IMG/VR virus record: IMGVR_UViG_3300021963_000054
Location: 40,952-104,951 of that record
Reading direction: 5' to 3' (one strand)
From: a virus
Length of the DNA: 64,000 nucleotides
Shown here: piece by piece, positions 36,378 through 44,673 of the stretch
How the letters are laid out: every line of letters begins with the position of its first letter
Numbering within the stretch: the first letter of the stretch is position 1
The notes under the pieces: generated by a model
Seen by the model: only the letters and a program-made list of their open reading frames with translations
What the model was told of the DNA's origin: nothing
The model's database searches: none
Program-made: the position numbers and the translations under genes

Positions 36378-38045
36378 GTGGCTATAAAACTATTCGGCTT
36401 CACACTCGGTGAAAAAGATATTGTTCAGAAAGAAAAACCTGAACAGGCTTCGTTCGCCCTTCCGACGGAAGCATTGGACGATGGCGCCGTTACGATTACA
36501 CAAAATGCCCACTATGGTACATATGTTGACTTAGAAGGTGCAGTTCGGAATGAATTAGAATTAATTACCCGCTATCGTGAAATGTCCAATCACCCAGAGT
36601 GTGATATGGCAATTACTGAGATTGTAGATGAAGCAATCAGTCACGATGATAAAGGTAAAGTTGTTGATATTGTTCTTGATGAATTAAAACAACCAGAGAC
36701 AATCAAGAAAAAAATTAGAGAAGAATTTGATAACGTATTATCAATGTTAAACTTCTCAAACTTAGCAGATGATATCTTCCGTCGTTGGTACATTGATGGA
36801 AGAATTTATTTTCATATCATTGTAAACGAAAAGAATCCTAAAGAAGGCATTCAAGAATTGCGATATATTGATCCACGCAAGATTCGTAAAGTACGTGAGG
36901 TACAAAAAGGTCGTGACTTAAAGACTGGCGCAGATGTTATTAAGTCTATGGCGGAATACTATGTCTACAATGACAAAGGTACTACAGCACAAAATTATAC
37001 AGCAAGCGTTAATTCTGGATTAAGAATTGCACCAGATGCAGTTGTTAATGTGAATTCTGGAATGATGGATGCAAAGAATACATTCGTTATTTCATATCTA
37101 CACAAAGCAATCAAGCCACTCAATCAATTACGTATGATTGAAGATGCGATTGTTATCTATCGTGTTTCAAGAGCACCAGAACGTAGAGTATTTTACATTG
37201 ACGTAGGTAATTTACCAAAAGGTAAAGCTGAACAATACTTGCGTGATGTTATGGTTAAGTATAAGAACAAAGTTGTTTATGATGCTAACACTGGTGAATT
37301 GCGTGATGACCGCAAACACATGTCCATGCTTGAAGACTTCTGGTTACCACGCCGTGAAGGTGGTAAAGGTACAGAGATTACTACATTACCAGCTGGTCAA
37401 AATCTTGGTCAAATGGAAGATGTACAATACTTCCAAAAGAAACTATTGCAATCATTGAATGTTCCATACTCAAGACTGGAACCACAAGGCGGTGGTATGG
37501 TCGGTCTTGGTAGAACAACAGAAGTTACCCGTGATGAATTAAAGTTTAATAAGTTTGTTGTTAAGCTACGCAACAAGTTTTCTCAGGTGTTTGACCATGC
37601 TCTTAAGATACAACTATCATTAAAAGGTATTTGTTCACAAGAAGAATGGGAAGAATTTAGAGAAGATATTTTCTATGATTATATAAAAGATAATAACTTT
37701 ACAGAGTTACGTGATGCTGAATTACTGCAACAAAGATTACAAGCACTTGGACAAATTGATCCATATGTTGGTCGTTACTACTCACAAGAGTGGGTAAAGA
37801 AAAATGTTCTTCATTTGACAGATGACCAAATGGAAGAAATGCAAAAGCAAATTGATTCTGAGCCTGAGCCACAACCACTTGGACCAGATGGTCGCCCAAT
37901 GCAACAAGATATGCAACAACAAGACCAAGCTACACCAGAACAATTTCCACCAGAAGATAACGTGACAGAAAATGGCTCTGCTGAATCTCCAACACCAGAA
38001 TTAGATAGTGTGGTAAAGAGATTTGGAAGAGTAATAAATAGGTAA
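36378..38045 (+). CDS. gp20: Portal vertex protein gp20
   Basis: 555 residues from a GTG start with AAAGGAAA upstream (T4 524). 'RYREMSNHPECDMAITEIVDEAI', 'FRRWYIDGRIYFHI', 'IDPRKIRKVREVQKG' and 'LEDFWLPRREGGKGTEI' are classic gp20 segments. The dodecameric portal nucleates prohead assembly, is the DNA entry channel and docks the gp17 motor. The C-terminal ~60 residues are Gln/Pro-rich and probably disordered. Start after the terminator implies a separate promoter or partial read-through. Confidence 0.95.
   Translation: MAIKLFGFTLGEKDIVQKEKPEQASFALPTEALDDGAVTITQNAHYGTYVDLEGAVRNELELITRYREMSNHPECDMAITEIVDEAISHDDKGKVVDIVLDELKQPETIKKKIREEFDNVLSMLNFSNLADDIFRRWYIDGRIYFHIIVNEKNPKEGIQELRYIDPRKIRKVREVQKGRDLKTGADVIKSMAEYYVYNDKGTTAQNYTASVNSGLRIAPDAVVNVNSGMMDAKNTFVISYLHKAIKPLNQLRMIEDAIVIYRVSRAPERRVFYIDVGNLPKGKAEQYLRDVMVKYKNKVVYDANTGELRDDRKHMSMLEDFWLPRREGGKGTEITTLPAGQNLGQMEDVQYFQKKLLQSLNVPYSRLEPQGGGMVGLGRTTEVTRDELKFNKFVVKLRNKFSQVFDHALKIQLSLKGICSQEEWEEFREDIFYDYIKDNNFTELRDAELLQQRLQALGQIDPYVGRYYSQEWVKKNVLHLTDDQMEEMQKQIDSEPEPQPLGPDGRPMQQDMQQQDQATPEQFPPEDNVTENGSAESPTPELDSVVKRFGRVINR
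38033..38040 (+). promoter_or_regulatory. Late promoter box AATAAATA
   Basis: AATAAATAG inside the last codons of gp20, 18 bases before the gp67-like gene; seven of eight matches to the late consensus. Confidence 0.5.
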
Positions 38046-38058
38046 TAAAGGAGTAATT

Positions 38059-38250
38059 ATGGACACAAGACAATTTATAGATTTGCTTGGCGCTGGTCAA
38101 AGTGCCGAAGCTAAGAGTGCTTTAGAAGAATTGATTTCTGCAAAAGCATTTGAGGCACTAGATGCAAAGAAACAAGAAATTGGTTCAACACTATTCAATG
38201 GTAAAGAACAAGAAGTTGCTGTTGAAGTAGAAACACAAGAAGAACAATGA
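38059..38250 (+). CDS. gp67: Prohead core protein gp67-like
   Basis: 63 residues, ATG after AAAGGAG. 'TRQFIDLLGAGQSAEAKSALEELI' with an acidic C-terminal tail (EVAVEVETQEEQ) resembles gp67, the small acidic core protein encoded just after the portal in T4-like phages and degraded by the gp21 protease during maturation. The size, charge and position support the call; sequence similarity is short. Confidence 0.6.
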   Translation: MDTRQFIDLLGAGQSAEAKSALEELISAKAFEALDAKKQEIGSTLFNGKEQEVAVEVETQEEQ

Positions 38251-39140
38251 AATCTTTACAAGAATTTAAAACTGTCATTGAAGAAGAAAAACAAGACTTC
38301 ACTAAGTTTGATGCGCTAGTTCGTGCAGGCTTGGCTAACAAAGCACAACTTCAAAGATTACATCAAATTCTTGGCAAAATGTCTGAGGAGAAACCAAACT
38401 TTTCTCCAGCAGACCGTGCTATTATACAAAACATGTTTACCAAAATGGTAGATATGATTACCAATAATCCACAGATGTATCGTACTGCACGTAAGGCAGT
38501 ATCAGAAGGCGTATTAGATACAGCAGATTTCAAACTTGATGTTACTGGTAGAAAAGTAAAAGCACACAGAGTTAAAGTTGGTGATGCTATGAATACATTA
38601 CCAGCAGATAACATTAAAGAAGAAATAGAAATGATTGGTGAGGATCTTCGGAATGAGCCACCATTTGTTTTGCTTCTAAAGAGAACCGCAGTACGTTTGT
38701 ATCCTGGTAATGTTAGAGTTGCAACATACCATAATCAAAAGTTGAATAGAGATTTTGCTATTCCGTTTTCAATAACAGGCACTGGTGATATTCAATCTGA
38801 AGAAGTTAGCAATGACGAATTCAAAGACCAGATTAAAAAAACACAAGACAAGTCAACTGGTAAAGTAAAAGCCGATGTAGCTAAAGGCGCAGTTCAATCG
38901 GTATCAATTGACGAAGCAGTTATGGATATACTTCACAAGATTGTGGCAGGTAAGTCTGCACAGTCGGTAAAGTTTGCCACTGGCGAAACTCGTAAAGTTG
39001 ACCATTATACAGCATCAGCTTTGACACAAGTTCATAAAGCATTGAATGATGATAATAAAAAGAAGTTTGCTGATATGGTACATAAATCACCAGCACATTT
39101 TTCAAAAGCGTCTGAGTTTGCTTTCAGCAAAGTTAAATGA
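38247..39140 (+). CDS. Prohead-region protein of unknown function
   Basis: 297 residues, overlapping the gp67-like stop (ATGA). The N-terminal ~150 residues are helical (LQEFKTVIEEEKQDFTKFDAL; MVDMITNNPQMYRTARKAVSEG). The middle 'PPFVLLLKRTAVRLYPGNVRVATYHNQKLNRDF' (in part) looks like a small beta domain. The C-terminal half is Lys-rich. T4 has no equivalent between gp67 and gp68; relatives in environmental T4-like phages occupy the same slot. A core, scaffold or internal head protein is possible. Coupled to the gp68-like gene by ATGA. Confidence 0.55.
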   Translation: MKSLQEFKTVIEEEKQDFTKFDALVRAGLANKAQLQRLHQILGKMSEEKPNFSPADRAIIQNMFTKMVDMITNNPQMYRTARKAVSEGVLDTADFKLDVTGRKVKAHRVKVGDAMNTLPADNIKEEIEMIGEDLRNEPPFVLLLKRTAVRLYPGNVRVATYHNQKLNRDFAIPFSITGTGDIQSEEVSNDEFKDQIKKTQDKSTGKVKADVAKGAVQSVSIDEAVMDILHKIVAGKSAQSVKFATGETRKVDHYTASALTQVHKALNDDNKKKFADMVHKSPAHFSKASEFAFSKVK

Positions 39141-39568
39141 AACTAGTTGATTTAATCTTTGAAGGTAAACTTGTAGAAGCGAAAGAAGAACTTTTTACTC
39201 GCTTGAATGAAGTTGCATCTAAAAGATTAGAAGAAATAAAACGTACCGTTGCGGCAGATATATATGAAGAAGTTGAAGTGCTTGATGAAGCAAACATTCA
39301 ACGTATGGGCAGAATCCAAAAGATTCGCCGTAGAATTAGACGCAACGCAAAGGGAAGAATTATTGTTCAACGTAACGTAAGACGTTCAGCAATTAAAGGT
39401 TTTAGAATTTCTGGTAATACTGTTAAGAGAATTCCTGCAATGGCAAGAATTCAAAAAGCTAGAAAGTTAAAGAGATATTGGAAAACTAAAGGTAGAGCAA
39501 AGTTGAATAGAACATTACTAAAAAGAAAAATGTCTTTGCGCCGCCGCACCTCAATGGGAATAAAATAA
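39137..39568 (+). CDS. gp68: Prohead core protein gp68-like, highly basic
   Basis: 143 residues. The acidic/helical N-terminal ~50 residues (KLVDLIFEGKLVEAKEELFTRL) match the gp68-type core protein start. The C-terminal ~90 residues are extremely basic (KIRRRIRRNAKGRIIVQRNV; LLKRKMSLRRRTSMG). A basic tail of this sort is suited to binding packaged DNA or an acidic scaffold. An internal LDEANI segment could be a gp21 cleavage site ([IL]xE), which would release the basic part; this is inference. Confidence 0.6.
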   Translation: MKLVDLIFEGKLVEAKEELFTRLNEVASKRLEEIKRTVAADIYEEVEVLDEANIQRMGRIQKIRRRIRRNAKGRIIVQRNVRRSAIKGFRISGNTVKRIPAMARIQKARKLKRYWKTKGRAKLNRTLLKRKMSLRRRTSMGIK

Positions 39569-39569
39569 A

Positions 39570-39947
39570 ATGGCATTTGAAATACTAAACGCAGCCCGTT
39601 CAAAATCAACAATTCGTGTCGTTGGTGCAAGTGCCAATGTCCGTATTAATTTGAACCAGCTTTCAACTAATACTCAGAATGAGATTATTACATCTGCGGC
39701 AATCAATCAGTTTCACTGGTCAACATCTGGTGTGATTGAAGTTTATCGTGGTAATGATGCAACTGGAACATTGGTATTGCAAACATTTGGCGAAGGTTCA
39801 TTGCCACTTTCTGCATTTGATATTTCTGTTGCAAACACGGCAACAGCAAACCTTTATATCGTTAATACGGGAGCAGGTACTGCAATTATTGGATTGACAA
39901 AGCAAGCAACTTATGTAAGAGAACCAGATACAGGATTCCTAGTATGA
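39570..39947 (+). CDS. Small head-region virion protein
   Basis: 125 residues starting one base after the gp68-like stop. Predicted all-beta, with 'STIRVVGASANVRINLNQLS' and 'IEVYRGNDATGTLVLQTFGEGSLPLS' (in part). No T4 homologue is recognised; such a gene between gp68 and gp21 is known in cyanophage-type genomes only as hypothetical. A head decoration protein is a reasonable guess because of the location and fold class. The stop overlaps gp21 (ATGA). Confidence 0.5.
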   Translation: MAFEILNAARSKSTIRVVGASANVRINLNQLSTNTQNEIITSAAINQFHWSTSGVIEVYRGNDATGTLVLQTFGEGSLPLSAFDISVANTATANLYIVNTGAGTAIIGLTKQATYVREPDTGFLV

Positions 39948-40594
39948 AACTAATTACAGAAACAATTGAAGACGTTCAGTATATTACTGAAACAAAAGAA
40001 AACGGAAAGAAAAACCTTTACATTGAAGGTGTCTTTCTAGTTGGAGAACAAGCCAATAAGAATCGTAGAATGTACAAGATGGATACACTACGAGAAGAAG
40101 TTGGCCGATACAATCAAGAATACATTGCAACTAATCGTGCATTGGGCGAATTAGGTCATCCAGATACACCAACATTAAATCTTGAACGTGTATCCCACAA
40201 AATCATCTCTCTCAAAGAGAATGGTAATGTATTCATTGGTAAAGCACAAATTCTTGAAACACCTTACGGTAACATTGTGAAGAATTTTATTGATTCTGGA
40301 GTAAGTCTAGGTGTTTCCTCAAGAGGTATGGGTTCTTTGATTCCTGGTGAAGACGGAATTAATATTGTCGGCAACGACTTTCGTTTGGCTACGGCCGCAG
40401 ATATTGTTGCTGATCCGTCAGCACCAGGTGCATTCGTAAACGGCATCATGGAAAACAAAGAATGGTTATTTGTTGAAGGACGTTTTGTTGAAGTCGATAT
40501 CGACAGAACAAAACAAGCAATTCAAAGAGCCCCAAGAAAAGATGTTGAAAAAGTGGCTATTCGCCTCTTTGAAAATTTTCTATCAAAACTTTAA
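39944..40594 (+). CDS. gp21: Prohead maturation protease gp21
   Basis: 216 residues (T4 212). Herpesvirus-type serine protease fold: His72 in 'GELGHPDTP' and the Ser in 'GVSLGVSSRGMGSL' (Ser125/Ser126) are the expected catalytic positions, and 'YIEGVFLVGEQANKNRRMY' is the typical first strand region. It cleaves core and capsid proteins after [IL]xE during maturation. Such a site is present in gp23 at Glu52. Followed by a late promoter for gp22. Confidence 0.92.
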   Translation: MKLITETIEDVQYITETKENGKKNLYIEGVFLVGEQANKNRRMYKMDTLREEVGRYNQEYIATNRALGELGHPDTPTLNLERVSHKIISLKENGNVFIGKAQILETPYGNIVKNFIDSGVSLGVSSRGMGSLIPGEDGINIVGNDFRLATAADIVADPSAPGAFVNGIMENKEWLFVEGRFVEVDIDRTKQAIQRAPRKDVEKVAIRLFENFLSKL

Positions 40595-40598
40595 TTAT

Positions 40599-40606
40599 TA
40601 TAAATA
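40599..40606 (+). promoter_or_regulatory. Late promoter box TATAAATA
   Basis: Exact TATAAATA, 24 bases before gp22, with AAAGGAG in the leader. Confidence 0.75.
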
Positions 40607-40630
40607 AATATACACAAAAGGAGATTCCTA

Positions 40631-41647
40631 ATGGCTACAAATAAACTTTTTGAGGCGGCTGCTGAGATTCTTGCATCAGGCAAGGGTAAGAATGCTATGC
40701 CTCCAGAAAAGCTACCTGGCGAACAAGTTGATGCTGGTGGACCAACCCCACAAAATGCAAAACAAGACGATGACTCGCACAAAATTACTCCCGCATCAAA
40801 GAGTGCTACAGCACCTGCGACTAAGCCTTCTGCGGCTTCTGCTAAACAAGAAGAAGTAGAAGTTGAGGGCGAAGTTGTTTCAGAGGAACAAGTTGAAGAA
40901 GTTGAACTAAATCTTTCCGAAGATATCAACGCCTTGTTTGCTGATGACAACACAATCTCAGAAGAATTCAAACAAAAAGTTACCACAATTTTTGAAGCCC
41001 GTGTCCTTGACCGCGTTAAACAAATTGAGGAAGAAACTGAATCTCGCTACGCATCTATGCTAGAAGAAGCAGTTGAAGCAGTTAAAGAAGACTTGACCGA
41101 AAAAGTAAATGACTATATTGCTTATGTGGTTGAGCAGTGGATGGCAGACAATGAAATTGCAATCGAAAAAGGCATTCGTGCTGAATTGACAGAAGATTTC
41201 ATCTCTGGTCTACGTAATCTATTTGCAGAACACTACATTGATGTTCCTGCTGAAAAAGTTGACCTCGTTGACGAAATGGCTACCAAGATTGATGAATTGG
41301 AAGGCAAGTTAAACGAGGAAGTTGAGCGTTCAGTACAGTATCGTAAAGAACTAGTTGAGGCTCACAAAGTAGAAGTTACCCGTGAAGTATGTGAAGGTTT
41401 GACCGACACTCAAGTTGAAAAAATTAAAGCACTTGCAGAGAGTGTAGAGTTCTCCACAGAGGAAGAATACAAACAAAAACTTGAGACAATTCGTGAAAAT
41501 TATTTCCCTTCTGGTGTAAAGAAGGCTGATGAAGCCCAACTTCACGAACAAGTGTCTGACGATGTTGATACCAAGAAACAACAAGTTTCTAGCGATGCAT
41601 TCGTTAACTCTATTGTTCAATCAATTTCAAAAACAACCCGATTCTAA
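40631..41647 (+). CDS. gp22: Prohead core scaffolding protein gp22
   Basis: 338 residues (T4 269). An N-terminal Ala/Pro/Lys-rich variable part (residues 1-90) is followed by an acidic, strongly helical body: 'FKQKVTTIFEARVLDRVKQIEEE', 'VNDYIAYVVEQWMADNEIAIEKGIRAEL' (in part) and 'GLRNLFAEHYIDVP' are diagnostic of gp22. It builds the inner scaffold around which gp23 assembles and is digested by gp21. The end 'VNSIVQSISKTTRF' is a typical gp22 C-terminus. Confidence 0.92.
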   Translation: MATNKLFEAAAEILASGKGKNAMPPEKLPGEQVDAGGPTPQNAKQDDDSHKITPASKSATAPATKPSAASAKQEEVEVEGEVVSEEQVEEVELNLSEDINALFADDNTISEEFKQKVTTIFEARVLDRVKQIEEETESRYASMLEEAVEAVKEDLTEKVNDYIAYVVEQWMADNEIAIEKGIRAELTEDFISGLRNLFAEHYIDVPAEKVDLVDEMATKIDELEGKLNEEVERSVQYRKELVEAHKVEVTREVCEGLTDTQVEKIKALAESVEFSTEEEYKQKLETIRENYFPSGVKKADEAQLHEQVSDDVDTKKQQVSSDAFVNSIVQSISKTTRF

Positions 41648-41669
41648 TATAAACCAAGGAGAACTCTAA

Positions 41670-43004
41670 ATGTATCTTTCCGAAGACCTACAAAAAAAAT
41701 GGGCGCCTGTTCTAGAACACGCTGACCTACCAAAAATTACTGACCCATACAAACGTGCTGTTACAGCATTGGTACTTGAGAACCAAGTACAAGCTATGGC
41801 TAAAGAAGCTGGCATTCTTAACGAAGCCGCACCAACCAACTCAGCTGGTACTGGTGGTTTCGGTACTGGCGCAACCGCAACTGGACCAGTTGCTGGTTTT
41901 GACCCAATCCTTATCAGCTTGGTTCGCCGTTCACTACCTAACCTAATCGCTTATGATATCTGCGGTGTTCAGCCTATGACTGGCCCAACAGGCATGATTT
42001 TCGCAATGCGTTCTATGTACGGTACTGACCGTGTGCCTTCAACTGGTACCGAAGCATTCTTCAACGAAGCTAATACGACTTTCTCTGCACCAGGCGGTTC
42101 GCTTGCACAGCAAAGTTTTGGTATGAAGTCTTCTACATCTGACCGTCCATATGGCGTGTTTGATGCTAATACTTCTACCGGTCTTGCTACAGCATCTGGT
42201 GAAGGTGACGCACTTGCTGAAATGGGCTTCTCAATCGAGAAAGTTACCGTTACAGCTAAGACCCGTCAATTGAAAGCTGAATACTCAATGGAATTGGCAC
42301 AAGACTTGAAAGCAGTTCATGGTCTTGACGCTGAAACCGAATTGAGCAACATTCTTTCTTCTGAGATTCTTGCTGAAATCAACCGTGAAGTTCTACGTAC
42401 AATCTATACAGTTGCTAAAGTTGGCTGTAAAGTTGGTACAACCACAGTTGGTACTTTTGACCTTGACACCGATTCTAACGGTCGTTGGATGGTTGAAAAA
42501 GTTAAAGGCTTGGCATTCCAATTGGAACGTGAAGCTAACACCATTGCTAAGACAACCCGTCGTGGTAAAGGTAACGTGATGATTTGTTCTTCTGATGTTG
42601 CTTCTGCTCTTGCAATGGCTGGCATCCTAGACTATTCATCAGCACTACAAGGTCAAGTTAACCTAACAGTTGACGATACCGGTAACACCTTTGCTGGTAC
42701 ATTGTTTGGCCGTATCAAAGTGTATATTGATCCATATTTCGGCGCTAACTCTACTTCTGAGTTCGCAGTTATGGGCTTCAAAGGTTCTAACGCTTATGAT
42801 GCTGGTCTATTCTACTGCCCATACGTTCCTCTACAAATGGTTCGTGCAGTTGATACCACAACCTTCCAGCCAAAAATTGGCTTCAAGACCCGTTACGGTC
42901 TAGTTGCTAACCCATTTGCAGAAGGCACAACCCAAGGTTCTGGTGGTTTGAACGTAGGTGCAAACTTCTATTACAGAGGATTTAAAATCACGAATATAAT
43001 GTGA
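41670..43004 (+). CDS. gp23: Major capsid protein gp23
   Basis: 444 residues, preceded by AAGGAGAA. 'LVRRSLPNLIAYDICGVQPMTGPTGMIFAMRSMYG' (in part), 'YSMELAQDLKAVHGLDAE' and the C-terminal 'GLVANPFAEGTTQGSGGL' are diagnostic of T4-type gp23. Leu50-Asn51-Glu52/Ala53 fits the gp21 cleavage rule and would remove 52 residues. No gp24 vertex gene follows, as in other cyanophage-type T4 relatives. Two hairpins, the second a strong terminator, close the gene. Confidence 0.97.
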   Translation: MYLSEDLQKKWAPVLEHADLPKITDPYKRAVTALVLENQVQAMAKEAGILNEAAPTNSAGTGGFGTGATATGPVAGFDPILISLVRRSLPNLIAYDICGVQPMTGPTGMIFAMRSMYGTDRVPSTGTEAFFNEANTTFSAPGGSLAQQSFGMKSSTSDRPYGVFDANTSTGLATASGEGDALAEMGFSIEKVTVTAKTRQLKAEYSMELAQDLKAVHGLDAETELSNILSSEILAEINREVLRTIYTVAKVGCKVGTTTVGTFDLDTDSNGRWMVEKVKGLAFQLEREANTIAKTTRRGKGNVMICSSDVASALAMAGILDYSSALQGQVNLTVDDTGNTFAGTLFGRIKVYIDPYFGANSTSEFAVMGFKGSNAYDAGLFYCPYVPLQMVRAVDTTTFQPKIGFKTRYGLVANPFAEGTTQGSGGLNVGANFYYRGFKITNIM

Positions 43005-43010
43005 TTATAA

Positions 43011-43060
43011 CCCCACATTAAGATGGGGATTTACAGAGGGAACTTAGGTTCCCTCTTTTT
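43011..43060 (+). terminator. Tandem hairpins / terminator after gp23
   Basis: First hairpin: CCCCA 43011-43015 pairs with TGGGG 43024-43028. Second: a perfect 9-bp stem 43035-43043 with 43048-43056 (loop TTAG) followed by a T-run to 43060. Read-through from gp23 into the endonuclease gene should be low. Confidence 0.92.
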
Positions 43061-43088
43061 GTTTATGTTTTACATAAAGTTATTAAAT

Positions 43089-43096
43089 TATAAATA
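43089..43096 (+). promoter_or_regulatory. Late promoter box TATAAATA directly before the HNH gene
   Basis: Exact TATAAATA separated from the ATG at 43102 by only five bases (43097-43101). Transcription would start about at the start codon, and no Shine-Dalgarno is present. Confidence 0.6.
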
Positions 43097-43101
43097 AGAA
43101 T

Positions 43102-43659
43102 ATGATTAAACACAAACATCATATCATACCGAGACATGCGGGTGGAACCAACCATCCATCAAATCTAATTGAATTGACTATAGAAGAACATGCAGAGGCA
43201 CACAGAATCTTGTATGAAGAATATGGTAGAAACGAAGATAAGTGGGCATGGTTAGGTTTGTCTGGTCAAATAGGTAAAGATGAAATATTAAGGCAAATTG
43301 CTATGGCACAAAAAGGTGTAAAGAAACCAGAAGGATTTGGTGAAAAGATTAGTGCATTCAGAAAGACATTTAAGTATTCAGAAGAATCTAAAAAGAAAAT
43401 GAGTGATGCTAAAATAGGTAAATCTATTTCAGCGGAACAAAAAGAAAAAATAAGACAATCAAATATAGGTAAAAAACAAACTGATTATCAAAAACAAAGA
43501 GCCTCAGAAACAAGACAAAAAAAATATATGTTGACTAATCCAGATGGTGAATCATTTGAAGTATTGAATTTATCAAAATTTTGTAGGGAAAACGGATTCA
43601 ACCAAGCAAATATGTGTATGTCAAGGATTAAAGGATGGACTTGTAAAAAGATTATATAA
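43102..43659 (+). CDS. HNH homing endonuclease with NUMOD modules
   Basis: 185 residues. The N-terminal HNH motif is seen as 'HKHHIIPRHAGGTNHPSNLIELTIEEHAEAH' (in part): HHIIPRH, central Asn and HAEAH. The middle has NUMOD3-type repeats 'SEESKKKMSDAKIGKSISAEQKEKIRQSNIGKK' (in part), and the C-terminus a NUMOD1-like helix-turn-helix ('SFEVLNLSKFCRENGFNQANM'), the usual DNA-recognition parts of free-standing phage homing endonucleases. It sits in the gp23-gp3 interval and probably cuts gp23 or the next gene in phages lacking it. No ribosome site; possibly leaderless. Confidence 0.88.
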   Translation: MIKHKHHIIPRHAGGTNHPSNLIELTIEEHAEAHRILYEEYGRNEDKWAWLGLSGQIGKDEILRQIAMAQKGVKKPEGFGEKISAFRKTFKYSEESKKKMSDAKIGKSISAEQKEKIRQSNIGKKQTDYQKQRASETRQKKYMLTNPDGESFEVLNLSKFCRENGFNQANMCMSRIKGWTCKKII

Positions 43660-43662
43660 ATA
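43655..43662 (+). promoter_or_regulatory. Late promoter box TATAAATA directly before the gp3-like gene
   Basis: Exact TATAAATA overlapping the end of the endonuclease gene, again five bases (43663-43667) before an ATG that lacks a Shine-Dalgarno. Same spacing as at 43089. Confidence 0.6.
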
Positions 43663-43667
43663 TACGT

Positions 43668-44207
43668 ATGGCAACTACACCAACATCTAGCACTCCACTA
43701 AATCAGAATTTTTTACACCCAAATAAGTTTCAATTAACTTTTTCACGGGTGCCAAACATTCAATATTTCTGTCAAGCGGTATCAGTACCAGGCATATCTA
43801 TGGGAGAAGTACCAGTATCTACACCATTCGTAGAAAAGTATTCTCCTGGTGAAAAAGCAATTTATGATATGCTCAATGTTACATTTGCTATTGACGAAGA
43901 AATGCGTTCATGGATTGAGATACACGATTGGATTCGTGCTATGACATTCCCAGAAGACTTTGAACAATACAGAGAATTGCCTAGATTATCTAAAAATTTT
44001 GGTAATCCAAAGACGCCACAATTTTCTGACGCAACACTTACCATATACTCATCTGCATTTACACCACTTTACAGATTTAAGTTTGTAGATGTATTTCCAA
44101 CATCACTGGCATCTTTCATGTTAGCATCACAAGATACACCAGAAAATATTCTAACATCTGATGCATCTTTCAGATATACCTACTACACTATTGACAAAAT
44201 GTTTTAA
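43668..44207 (+). CDS. gp3: Tail-tube-fold completion protein (gp3-like)
   Basis: 179 residues (T4 gp3 has 176). 'NFLHPNKFQLTFSRVPNIQYFCQAVSVPGISMGEVPV' (in part) has the strand pattern of tail-tube-fold proteins, and 'MRSWIEIHDWIRAMTFPEDF' is a conserved helix. The position between gp23 and uvsY is that of gp3, the tail completion and sheath stabiliser, in cyanophage-type genomes. A gp54-like tube initiator is an alternative. No Shine-Dalgarno is visible. Confidence 0.6.
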   Translation: MATTPTSSTPLNQNFLHPNKFQLTFSRVPNIQYFCQAVSVPGISMGEVPVSTPFVEKYSPGEKAIYDMLNVTFAIDEEMRSWIEIHDWIRAMTFPEDFEQYRELPRLSKNFGNPKTPQFSDATLTIYSSAFTPLYRFKFVDVFPTSLASFMLASQDTPENILTSDASFRYTYYTIDKMF

Positions 44208-44219
44208 TTGATGTATACT
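44191..44219 (+). promoter_or_regulatory. Sigma70-type promoter before uvsY
   Basis: TTGACA (44191-44196), 17-base spacer, TATACT (44214-44219). It overlaps the end of the gp3-like gene and precedes an AAGGAGG ribosome site. Gives the recombination genes early or middle expression by host polymerase. Confidence 0.8.
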
Positions 44220-44238
44220 CCTACAAGGAGGAATTGTA

Positions 44239-44673
44239 ATGACTAAACTTGAAGAATTGATGAATGAATGGGCTAAAGATTCCCAGATTGATAGAACTGA
44301 GCCAGGTAAAGCACTAATTGATATACCACAGCTTCATAGCAAGTATCTGAACATTCTATCACGCCACAAGTTGCTTTGTAAAGAAGCTGACTTCAAATAT
44401 TCCCGGATGAAGAAAATTAAATGGGAATACTATACTGGTAAGATGGGCGATGATGATTTGCAGAAGTATGGCTGGGCACCATTTCCATTCACAATCAAGT
44501 CTGAAATTACCACATACATGGAAGCAGATGAGGACTTGAATAAATTCATAGCATCTAGAATGATACATGAAGAAATCGTTAATTGCTGTGAGTTGATTTT
44601 GAAAGAACTACATAGTAGAACATTTCAACTTAAATCATTTATTGATTGGGAACGGTTCGTTCAAGGTGTCTGA
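44239..44673 (+). CDS. uvsY: Recombination mediator UvsY
   Basis: 144 residues (T4 137) with a strong AAGGAGG site. 'LEELMNEWAKDSQIDRTEPGKAL' at the start and 'HSKYLNILSRHKLLCKEADF' followed by 'KIKWEYYTGKMGDDDLQKYGWAPF' (in part) are diagnostic of UvsY. It loads the UvsX recombinase onto gp32-coated single-stranded DNA. UvsX itself lies outside this window. The stop overlaps the uvsW start region. Confidence 0.9.
   Translation: MTKLEELMNEWAKDSQIDRTEPGKALIDIPQLHSKYLNILSRHKLLCKEADFKYSRMKKIKWEYYTGKMGDDDLQKYGWAPFPFTIKSEITTYMEADEDLNKFIASRMIHEEIVNCCELILKELHSRTFQLKSFIDWERFVQGV

Noticed and set aside
44642-44665. TTG start for UvsW
   Set aside because: The GTG at 44666 gives an N-terminus that matches the family better and a more usual overlap with uvsY.
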